Shown piece after piece: positions 55,245 through 64,000 of a stretch of 64,000 nt of DNA. This stretch comes from Sabellastarte sp. h YS-2021 (Eukaryota > Annelida > Polychaeta > Sabellida > Sabellidae), in the NCBI GenBank assembly GCA_964017235.1, contig OZ024935.1, forward strand, positions 34,947,596 to 35,011,595. Direction: 5' to 3'. The notes under the pieces were generated by a model. The model did not search any database and was not told where the DNA came from. It saw only the letters and a program-made list of their open reading frames with translations. A program made the position numbers and the translations under genes. Within the stretch, counting starts at the first letter, position 1. Every line of letters begins with the position of its first letter.

Positions 55245-55820
55245 GTGATGAAAGGTTCCGACCTCCATCCCAAAGACCACAGTATAAAACTTTTTATAGA
55301 TGCCTCTAACGAAGGCTGGGGTGCTCACTTAGGGCTAGCCTCTACAAAGGGTCTGTGGTCAGAAAAGGAAAAATCGCTACACATAAATGTTCTAGAGTTG
55401 AAGGCGGTTTCTCTGGTCCTTCAAAGTTTCAAGGACCAGTGTCAAAACCAAACAGTGTTGGTTGCAACAGATAACTCAATAGTGGTGGCCTACATAAACA
55501 AACAAGGAGGAACTCACTCAGCAGAGATGTGCGCTCTCCTGTGGAAGATCATGACCTGGTGCCATCATTCCCAGAGAACTTTGAAAACCAGACACATTCC
55601 AGGGTGTCTGAATGTGATGGCCATCCTTCTGTCCAGGTTGAACCAGGTGCAGTCAACTGAATGGTCACTGCATCCACAGGTGTTCAAACAGATCTGTCAG
55701 AAGTGGTTCACCCCTCATGTAGATCTATTTGCCACTCATCTGAACCACAAACTTCCTCTGTACATGTCTCCAGTCCCAGACCCAAATGCTTGGGACATAG
55801 ATGCTCTATACATAAACTAG
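55245..55820 (+). CDS. DIRS-2 RNase H domain, open frame
   Basis: A 191-codon frame. LFIDASNEGWGAHLG carries the first catalytic Asp, HINVLELKAV the Glu, and VLVATDNSIVVAYIN the second Asp: the D-E-D order of retroelement RNase H. Further on come RHIPGCLNVM and WFTPHVDLFATHLNHKLPL, typical of the DIRS RH C-terminus. It is the surviving piece of the RT-RH polyprotein; the upstream RT is broken and the start codon is internal. Confidence 0.8.
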   Translation: MMKGSDLHPKDHSIKLFIDASNEGWGAHLGLASTKGLWSEKEKSLHINVLELKAVSLVLQSFKDQCQNQTVLVATDNSIVVAYINKQGGTHSAEMCALLWKIMTWCHHSQRTLKTRHIPGCLNVMAILLSRLNQVQSTEWSLHPQVFKQICQKWFTPHVDLFATHLNHKLPLYMSPVPDPNAWDIDALYIN

Positions 55821-55979
55821 ACGGGTCTCACTGCCTGTGCTTACCCTCCGTCAGCTGTCCTTCACAAGGGGATTCCAAAAATCAGGAAATACAACTGCCT
55901 GATCATTGTAATAGCCCCAGGATGGCCAGGGATGCCCTGGTTTTGGGACCTATTGCAGCTCTCAACAGAGATCCTACTC

Positions 55980-57064
55980 CAACTACCAGTGTCAACAACT
56001 CTTCTGAAACAGTCTCCCAATTATGTGTTTCTCAGCAATCCACAGCATCTCAGCCTCCATGCCTGGTGTCTAGGAGTGGACAACTCCAAGAACAAGGCTT
56101 CTCTGTGGAGGTGGCAGTGAGAATTGCTGCCCATCAGAGGTTATCAACAAAAACCATCTATAAATCAAAGTGGGCCCTATTTGAGAAATGGTGCAGAGAA
56201 AATGCGGTGGATTTCTCCACTCCCTCTGTGAAACACGTCTCAGAATTTTTTATGTACCTGTACCAAGATCTGAACAGGCGCCCCTCAACCATTGATGGTT
56301 ACAGGATGGCCATTGTTGACACTTTAGGCCCAGTGGGGCACCATATTTCAAAAAGCTCAGACCTTCACAGGTTTCTCTCCAGTTTTCACAGGGATCGTTC
56401 CAAAAGTTCCAGGAATCTTTCTAAGTGAAACCTTTCTGTTGTACTCAATGAGCTCACAAACGCACCTTTTGAGCCTATGAAAGACACAGACCTCAAACAT
56501 CTTACTCTTACAACTGCTTTCTTGCTAGCTTTGGCCTCCGGCAAGCGCTGCAGCAAAATCCATGCCTGGGTTGCAAACATAGTATCAAATCTAGGCCAAT
56601 GGGAAAAGGTAGGCTTGTTCCTTTCTTCTGACTTTATAGCCAAAAACCAACTAACAAGAGAAGGTTCTCAAAGTGTGTCTTCGGTGACTATCCCTGCTTT
56701 GCCTACCATTGTGGACAGACAATTCAAAGAAGACTGGACCCTGTGTCCAGTACATGCCTGTAGGTACTATTTGCATCAAACCAAAGACCTAAGAGGGTCT
56801 CAATCCCTACTCTTTATTTCCTTCAAGAAAGGACATACCTCAGTTATCAGACCTGCTACTCTCTCTTTCTTGGTTAAAACAAACTATCCTACTTTGTTAC
56901 AAACAAGCAGACCAACAGTCCAAGTTAAAGTGCATTACATTAGGGTCTTTGCAACCTTTAAGGTCTTTTATGCTTGGTTTTTGGTAGACCAAATCTTGCA
57001 ACCTTGTCACTGGAAAGCTCACAACACATTTACAAATTTTTACCTGAAAGACCTAACTTGGTGA
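55980..57064 (+). pseudogene. DIRS-2 tyrosine recombinase, one in-frame stop
   Basis: The frame runs from the end of the RH region through VRIAAHQRLSTKTIYKSKWA and VKHVSEFFMYLYQDLNRRPS (core-binding N-terminal domain). A single TGA at 56426-56428 interrupts it, after which the same frame resumes NLSVVLNELTNAPFEP. Then follow GKRCSKIHAW (box I Arg kept, Glu replaced by Lys), VHYIRVFATF (H-x-x-R) and NTFTNFYLKDL (catalytic Tyr kept). It overlaps the end of the RH frame, as is usual in DIRS elements. Confidence 0.85.
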
Positions 57065-57938
57065 GACAATGACAACAATATGTATCTGTGTCCAGTAGTA
57101 GTGGCTCAACAAGTCCTAGACTAGTCATCATCGGAAGGAAAACAAGGGGGGCACATCCGCTGCAGCCAAATCTTCAGGAGTCTAAATCCCAGGGTCTAGG
57201 TATACGACTACCTTCTCAGGATGTTGTTAAGGTCTTTAATCTTATTTCAGTACAGTATTTAACATGTATAGTGTATTACATACCTATTCTGGTGATCCTT
57301 AAAACTCTGATTATAAGGATGGCAAGTTCGTGAGATTTTTCAAGCCAAGGGCTTGTTTTCATTCGTGGAGAAGCCCCTTAGGGCTATACTTCCTACTTCA
57401 AACCAGACATGCAGACAGTTTCAGTTCTGTCATTCATTCAAGTATTCTGGAATATGGCTTCTTGCAGGACTCAGACTGGTCTTTTCAAACACATACATTC
57501 TAATTTAATTATTTCAAAATCCAAGAAAAATTAACTAATTCCTCCAGTCTCAGCTGTAATCCCTCCACTGAGCGGTTGGATTCAGCATTCATTTCCATGT
57601 GGTAAGCTATTATAGTGCAATAAAATTAAAAATATAAATTACTTAAATGTAGCTTTGATAAGCTACCAGCTTACCATGTGGAACTGAAGAGTCCCACCCG
57701 GCCTGCCCACTGTATTACAACTGAGGGGGTACAATCTAAATTTTCAATGAGAAAGAAGGAGACTTCAACAGAAGTACACTATGGGGTTCACCTACATCAT
57801 TGGGAATTTGGTGAACACTAAACATCTATTTTTCTTGGACGTTGGCCAGATTTGTTGCGGCCTCCCAAGATAGCATTCAGTTCCACATGGTAAGCTTGTA
57901 GCTTATGAAAGCTACATTTAAGTAATTAAAATTTTCAA

Positions 57939-58620
57939 ATTTAGAGTGTTTGTTAAAATATGTTATTCAGCTACTTTTTCATAGGTACAACATGATGAGT
58001 AACTTGGGTATCCCAATAGCTAAGGGAGTAATATCTACTTTCTGACTTTTCAGTACCTTCCATAATGAGTAAATCACTGGTAACTTAAAACTATTGCATA
58101 TACAGAATTTGTATGAATATGTTATTTAGCTACTTTTGGGTCAGTTATAACATGATATTGATATATGAAATTTGAGCTATTCACTGTTGAATAAAATTAG
58201 TTGCACCTTGAAAGCAATTACATTTAGAGAATTTTGTTTAAATATTTTATTCAACTACTTATGGATCAGCTATAACATAGTGAAATTGTAGATCTGTAGC
58301 TCATGGTATAGTCAAGCAATAGTTACTTTCAGTTGTAACTTGGAAACTATTGCATTTAGAATATATTGTTTTAAATACAATGCATGTTATTAATCTTATG
58401 GGTCATCTATAACATAGAGAAATTGCAGATCTGTAGCTCATTGTATAGCTGATAAATAGCTACTTTCAGGCTCTCATCGTTGAATTAATCAGTTGTAACT
58501 TGAAAACTATTGCATTTAAAGTATTTTGTTTATTTAAATATGTTGTTCACCTACCTATGGGTCAATTATAACATAGTAAAATTACAGACATGTAGCCTTT
58601 GAAAACTATTGCATTTTTCT
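57939..58620 (+). repeat. 155-bp tandem array, right of DIRS-2
   Basis: Continuation of 53216-53643: GAGCTACTTTCAG, TGGGTCAGCTATAACATA, AACTTGAAAACTATTGCATT recur about every 150 bases with more divergence. Confidence 0.85.
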
Positions 58621-59984
58621 TGTTCTTGATTATCTGGACATTCTCATCACCCCCACCTCCCAATACATAATGCCTCTCTTGAACAATTTAAGTGTCCTAA
58701 TTTTTTTCAAGCAGGCTGATGTCACCCAATCCTCACAAAAATCATCTAAGAAGTTTTGAAAGACTATAGGCCTGTCTCTAATCTAAACTTTATTTTAAAG
58801 ATACTGAAAGAGTAGTAGCAGTCCAAATACAAACTGACCTTGATTAAGCTGGCCTTATGATTGCCTTCCAATCAGCTTATAGAAAACACCATTCTACTGA
58901 AAGTGCCCTCCTTAATATTTACAATGATATTCTTCTCAATATGGCCAAAGGGTATGTCTCAGCCCTTACCCATCTAGATCTCTCCACTGCGTTTGATACC
59001 ATTGACCACACCATTCTCCTGGACAGACTTAATGTTTACTATGGAAGCCATGAACTGTCACTCGGCTGGTTCAAATCACACTTGTCGGGAAGAACACATT
59101 CGGTCAAGGTAGATAACACACTCCCACATCCTGCCATGCTCCAGTATGGGGTCCCCACAGCTCCGTCCTTGGTCCAATTCTTTGTTCTCTCTACACCGAC
59201 CCAATCAGCTCAATCATTCACTCTGTTTGATGCAAAGTTTTGTTTCACCAATCACATAAATTCTGTTATCAAATCTTGTTTTATTAGCTTCAGGGACGAT
59301 CGTATCATTAGCTTTCTTTCCATTGATACATCAGTGGTGATTGCAAATGCTCTGGTAAGCAGTTGTTTGGATTATTGCAATTCTCTATTTCATAGTTTTG
59401 TCATCCCATAATGCTACCAGGCTCCAATACGTTCAAAACTCTCTTGCATGGTTTGTCACTGGTGCTTCTAAATTCACTCACATCACATCCAGATTGAAGG
59501 CACTTCATTGGCTACCTATCAGACAACGAATTAACTTTAAAACCCTAGTTGTTGTGTACTAGTGCCTCACTACTGGCCAGCCTAAGTATTTTGCACAATA
59601 TCTCTCCTTGTATAAATCAGCCATGAACACAAGATGCTCTAACCCAAAAAAATTGTTCCTCCAGGTTCCTCACTATTGTGCTTCCATCCATAAATGAAAG
59701 GTCCACTTCAGCAACAGTACTATTTCTCATATGATGCCCCAAAGTTATGGAATGATCTTCCACATGTTATACGCAGTGCTCTAATCTCTCATGTTTCAAA
59801 AGTCGACTAAAAAACTTCTTATTTCAGAAATCATTTCCACCTTAGTTTGTAACTACTAAACACCGGATTGCCTCCCTGGGTGCGACTTGGAATATGTCTT
59901 GATGATTGATGCCTAATGAACTGGATGGTGTGCCTTAGAATCCGTAGGTACGGAGATTAGCACTTGGACTGCTGATTGATTGAT
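58621..59984 (+). mobile_element. LINE-D, CR1/L2-like, 5'-truncated and degenerate
   Basis: Begins in RT fingers (FFKQADVT, then KDYRPVSNLNF-like residues across frames). It passes through a readable palm frame at 58857-59411 and thumb-type blocks (LKALHWLPIRQRINFKTLVV near 59490-59560), and ends LKNFLFQKSFPP followed by TAG near 59840. The 3' end has (TGAT)n near 59970-59984. Inserted in or beside the 155-bp array. Confidence 0.8.
58857..59411 (+). pseudogene. LINE-D reverse transcriptase fragment
   Basis: A frame with FQSAYRKHHSTESALLNIYN and LDLSTAFDTIDHTILLDRL (motif A) and LQYGVPTAP (motif B, with frame damage). The region that should hold YADD has been deleted, so LDYCNSLF of the thumb follows soon after. 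Stops and shifts bracket it. Confidence 0.8.
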
Positions 59985-60327
59985 TTCCATTTGCATTTTA
60001 CTCCTTAACACTTAATACCATTTGCAGGACACCACTTTTGTGTCCATTTCTTCTTTCACTTCTACTCTGAAGCTCAAAACACAGAGTCAGCTGACAAAGA
60101 ACCCATTTACAGGCACCAATTGCTTGTTAATTTAATTTATCTTAATAATTGTGATGCCTTAAATACAGGACAACATTGAGACATTGGTGAAAAAGATGGA
60201 GTAAAATTAACACTTACAGTAAATAGATGTCTAAGTTTATTTACATATTTTATTGTACAATTGTAAGATAATATTCAGTTATGGTTGTTAACTAAGCCAA
60301 AATATAAAATATGGTCCATCCTAATTG
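59985..60327. other. no gene seen; small unit-3 homology
   Basis: TTAATTTAATTTATCTTAAT and ATGCCTTAAATACAGGA near 60135-60175 match 38655-38695, so a scrap of the 5.8-kb unit continues here. Confidence 0.5.
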
Positions 60328-60700
60328 TATCCCCGACGCGAAGCGGGGATACTATGGATTCATCATCGTCCGCGTCCGCAGAGATTTCTTGTTAGCGACC
60401 TACAGTCCACATTTCTTTCCGGATTTCTTTCATATTTGGCAGGTGGCTTGATATGGTAGAGGACTCGCCACCCTATCTTTTTGGTAGGCTTTATGTCTAA
60501 ATTAGGCCTGTGGTAGACAAAAATGTCTAAAATGTGGAATATTGCTTGTTAGCGACCTACAGTCCACATTTCTTTCCAGATTTCTTTCATATTTGGCAGG
60601 TGGCTTGGTATGCTAGAGGACTCGCCACCCTATCTTTTTGGTAGGCTTTATGTCTAAATTAGGCCTCTGGTAGACAAAAATGTCTAAAATGCATTAAAAT
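60328..60700 (+). repeat. GC hairpin leader and two 156-bp units
   Basis: TATCCCCG-ACGCGAAG-CGGGGATA is a perfect 8-bp stem at 60328-60351. It is followed by two near-identical units starting CTTGTTAGCGACCTACAGTC at 60389 and 60545, each with TTTGGTAGGCTTTATGTC-like sequence. A further diverged unit occurs near 62500-62600. Hairpin first, tandem units next: the same plan as the TGACCT module. Confidence 0.85.
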
Positions 60701-62450
60701 TCATGAAATCATGCACTAAATCACTTGTAACTTGAAAAGTGTTGCATTTAGAGCATTTTGTTAAAATATGTTATTCAGATACTTTTTTCATAGCTACAAC
60801 ATGGTGAGTAACTTGGGTGTCTGTCTCAATAGCTAAGTGAGTAATAGCTACTTTTGGGCTTTTCAGTAACTTCCATCGTGAGTAAAATCACTTGTAACTT
60901 GAAAACTATTGCATTTAGAGTATTTTGTTTCAATATGTTATTCAGCTATTTTTGGGTCAGCTATAACATAGTAAAATTTCAGACCTGTAGCTCATGGCAT
61001 AGCTGAGTAATAGCTACTTTTAGGTTATCACTGTTGAGTAAATTGCTTATAACTTCAAAAGTATTACATTTAGAGTATTTTGTTTCAATATGTTATTCAC
61101 CTATTTCGGAGTCAGCTATAACATAGTGAAGTTCCAGACCTGTGGCTCATTGCATAGCTGAGTAATAGCTACTTTGAAGTTCACACTGTTGAGTAAATCA
61201 GTTGTAATTGGAAAACTATTGCATTTACAGAAATTTGTGTAAATATGTTATTCAGCTATTTTTGGGTCAGCTATAAAATAGTAAAATTTCAGACCTGTAG
61301 CTCATGGCATAGCTGAGTAATAGCTACTTTTAGGTTATCACTGTTGAGTAAATTGCTTATAACTTCAAAAGTATTACATTTAGAGTATTTTGTTTCAATA
61401 TGTTATTCACCTATTTCGGAGTCAGCTATAACATAGTGAAGTTCCAGACCTGTGGCTCATTGCATAGCTGAGTAATAGCTACTTTGAAGTTCACACTGTT
61501 GAGTAAATCAGTTGTAATTGGAAAACTATTGCATTTACAGAAATTTGTGTAAATATGTTATTCAGCTACTTTTGGGTCAGCTATAACATAGTAAAATTTC
61601 AGACCTGTAGCTCATGGCATAGCTGAGTAATAGCTACTTTTAGGTTATCACTGTTGAGTAAATTGCTTATAACTTCAAAAGTATTACATTTAGAGTATTT
61701 TGTTTCAATATGTTATTCACCTATTTCGGAGTCAGCTATAACATAGTGAAGTTCCAGACCTGTGGCTCATTGCATAGCTGAGTAATAGCTACTTTGAAGT
61801 TCACACTGTTGAGTAAATCAGTTGTAATTGGAAAACTATTGCATTTACAGAAATTTGTGTAAATATGTTATTGAGCTACTTTTGGGTCAGCTATAACATA
61901 GTGAAATTACAGACCTGTAGCTCATGGCACAACTGAGCAATAGCTATTTTCAGGTACTGACTGTTGAGTAAATGACTTGTAACTTGAAAAATATTGCATT
62001 TGGAGTATTTTGTTAAAATATGTTGTTCACCTACTTTTGGGTCAGCTATAACGTCGTGAAATTACAGACTTATGGCTCATGGCATAGCTGAGCAATAGCT
62101 ATTTTCAGGTTCTCACTATTGAGTAAATCAGTTGTAACTTGAAAACTATTGCATTTACAGTATTTTGCTTAAATATGTTGTTCACCTAATTTTGGGTCAG
62201 CTATAACATAGAAAAAATTCAGACATGTAGCTCATTGCATAGCTGAGTAATAGCTACTTTGAGGTTATCACTGTTGAGTAAATCAGTTATAACGTGAAAA
62301 CTATTACATTTACAGTATTTTGTTTAAATATGTTATTCACATAATTTTTGGTCAGCTATAACAGAGTGAAATTGCAGACCTTTATGTCATGGCATAGCTT
62401 ACCCCAATATCTACTTTCAGATTCTCACTGTTGAGTAAATCATTGTATCC
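60701..62450 (+). repeat. 155-bp array with 310-bp higher-order repeat
   Basis: About eleven monomers. From 61021 to ~61860 two alternating monomer types form a 310-bp unit repeated almost without change; TAGGTTATCACTGTTGAGTA recurs at 61021, 61331 and 61641. Outside this block the monomers are diverged. Confidence 0.95.
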
Positions 62451-62599
62451 ACTGGATAGCCGCAGTGTGTAGAGAGATTTCACCATTACCGCTCTAACGA
62501 AAAAAATATTATAGCTAGCCTTCTCAAGTTTGCAAGGTATATTAGAGGGTGCACCACAGTATTCTATTGGTAGGCTTTATGTCTAAATTAGGCCTGTGG

Positions 62600-63755
62600 C
62601 TAAATTACTTGCCTACTAAAAATGAGTAATTCTGCATTTTCTCTAAAAGTATTGCAGATAGCAAATTTTTCTTAAATAACTCATTCACCTACTTTTGGGA
62701 GAGCTTTCACATGCTGAAGTTCCAGACCTGTAGGTAATTACTCACCTACTCAAAATGAGTAAATGCGAATTATCTCTAAAAGTATTGCAGATAGCCAATT
62801 TTTCTCAAATAACTCATTCACCTACTTTTGGGAGAGCTTTCACTTGGTGAAGTTTCAGACCCGTAGGTAATATCTCACCTACTGAAAATGAGTAAATGCA
62901 AATTATCTCTAAAAGTATTCCAGATAGCCAATTTTTGTCAAATAACTCCTTCACCTACTTTTGGGAGACCTTTCACTTGGTGAAGTTTCAGACCTGTAGC
63001 TAATTATTCACCTACTCAAAATGAGTAAATGCTAATTATCTCTAAAAGTATTGCAGATATCCAATTTTTATCAAATAACTCATTCATCTACTTTTGGGAG
63101 AGCTTTCACATGGTGAAGTTTCAGACCCATAGCTAATTATTCACCTACTCAAAATGAGTAAATGCAAATTATCTCTAAAAGTATTCCAGATAGCCAATTT
63201 TTGTCAAATAACTCCTTCACCTACTTTGGGGAGACCTTTCACTTGGTGAAGTTTCAGACCCGTAGGTAATTACTCACCTACTGAAAATGAGTAAATGCAA
63301 ATTATCTCTAAAAGTATTCCAGATAGCCAATTTTTGTCAAATAACTCCTTCACCTACTTTTGGGAGACCTTTCACTTGGTGAAGTTTCAGACCCGTAGCT
63401 AATTATTCACCTACTCAAAATGAGTAAATACTAATTATCTCTAAAAGTATTGCAGATATCCAATTTTTATCAAATAACTCATTCATCTACTTTTGGGACA
63501 GCTTTCACATGGTGAAGTTCCAGACCCGTAGGTAATTACTCACCTACTGAAAATGAGTAAATTTGAATTATCTCTAAAAGTATTGTAGGTAGCCAATTTT
63601 TCTCAAATAACTCATTCGCCTACTTTTGAGAGAGCTTTCACTTGGTGAAGTTTCAGACCCGTAGCTAATTATTCATCTCCTCAAAATGAGTAAATGCGAA
63701 TTATCTCTAGAAGTATTGCAGATAGCCAGTATTTCTCAAATAACTCATTAACATA
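62600..63755 (+). repeat. 133-bp tandem array, ~9 units
   Basis: AAAATGAGTAAATGCAAATT or a variant recurs at about 62751, 62885, 63017, 63150, 63283, 63416, 63549 and 63682, a spacing of 132-134. Units contain ATTATCTCTAAAAGTATTGC, CACCTACTTTTGGGAGAGC and GTGAAGTTTCAGACC. Confidence 0.95.
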
Positions 63756-63756
63756 A

Positions 63757-64000
63757 AAACAACTTATAGGAAGTCATGGGCTGCAAATCTTTTCATGTGG
63801 TCAGATTTGACCTTGGGCCCCTCCTGCTTATTATTGGTCCTAGAGGTTTGCAATGTGGAAACGACTTATAGGAAATCATGGGCTGTGAATCTTTTGATCA
63901 GGTCAGACTTCACCTTGGGCCCCTGCTACAGGGTCAAATAAGGGTAACCAAACTTAAAAGTGCTTTCAGCTTGCTTATTAACGAAAAATGCTGTTTATCT
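63757..64000 (+). repeat. two ~102-bp units at window end
   Basis: GACTTATAGGAAATCATGGG, then TGAATCTTTTGATCAGGTCA and ACCTTGGGCCCCTCC/GCT occur twice about 102 bases apart. A third, partial unit runs off the window. Confidence 0.75.

Larger units (their letters stand above)
53644..57938 (+). mobile_element. DIRS-2, DIRS-type retrotransposon (~4.3 kb)
   Basis: It interrupts a 155-bp monomer between ATTATTGC (ending 53643) and ATTTAGAG (starting 57939), with no target duplication. Left ITR 53644-53790 (TTACCATGTGGAACTGAATG) and right ITR about 57776-57938 (CATTCAGTTCCACATGGTAA). The internal complementary region at about 57590-57690 joins rc-left and rc-right ends. Gene order RT, RNase H, tyrosine recombinase. 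Better preserved than DIRS-1 but still defective. A ~108-bp tandem duplication lies in the 5' part (54072-54285). Confidence 0.9.

Noticed and set aside
55661-55980. First third of the DIRS-2 recombinase-frame ORF as coding
   Set aside because: This part overlaps the RNase H frame and its translation (Ser/Cys/His-rich) is an out-of-frame reading; recombinase-like residues begin only after ~56000.
62600-63755. CRISPR-like regular repeats
   Set aside because: Whole 133-bp units repeat without unique spacers; this is an ordinary tandem array in a eukaryotic genome.

Overview
The window is eukaryotic, AT-rich, intron-bearing genomic DNA dominated by transposable elements and tandem repeats. The mix fits a mollusc, most likely a bivalve: tRNA-headed SINEs with a shared GACGTAAAAC tail, DIRS-type tyrosine-recombinase retrotransposons, several non-LTR retrotransposon (LINE) families, and many TA-flanked MITEs. 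Species assignment is inference. There is no bacterial-type gene organisation, CRISPR array or rRNA.

Layout. 1-870: six monomers of a ~146-bp tandem repeat rich in TGACCT (nuclear-receptor half-site) motifs. 1269-8131: the best candidate host gene, four splice-consistent coding exons plus a possible terminal exon, protein family not recognised. 8799-11055: a 5'-truncated LINE (family A) with a 2.07-kb open frame. 11.1-16.9 kb: mostly unannotated, with A-rich low complexity, a LINE 3' remnant and a MITE. 16947-17852: a LINE C-terminal fragment with a perfect 16-bp target-site duplication. 20.1-24.8 kb: TAA/ATA-rich repeat field holding LINE-B, a MITE and an antisense second copy of LINE-A. 24.8-29.6 kb: no gene seen. 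29.6-38.3 kb: MITEs, tandem arrays and at least seven SINE copies, several with clear target-site duplications.

38.2-53.2 kb is a tandem segmental duplication of a ~5.8-kb unit. Each unit contains a 2.6-kb fold-back built from two head-to-head copies of the TGACCT-array module, and each module ends in a decayed copy of exon 1 of the 5' gene. A 1.14-kb module present in the first unit (38816-39956) is cleanly missing from the second, so the module behaves like a mobile element. A DIRS element (DIRS-1, ~47512-51306) sits at the end of the second unit.

53.2-64 kb: arrays of 155-bp and 133-bp monomers, with a second DIRS element (DIRS-2, 53644-57938) and a CR1/L2-like LINE (LINE-D) inserted in them. 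Part of the 155-bp array forms a nearly exact 310-bp higher-order repeat.

The most interesting observations are: the mobile module that combines a hairpin leader, ordered nuclear-receptor half-sites at near-nucleosomal period and a captured exon; fold-back hairpins at the 5' ends of several truncated LINE copies; and several MITE families whose terminal repeats each contain a doubled sub-motif. All identities are from reading the sequence; no database search was possible.
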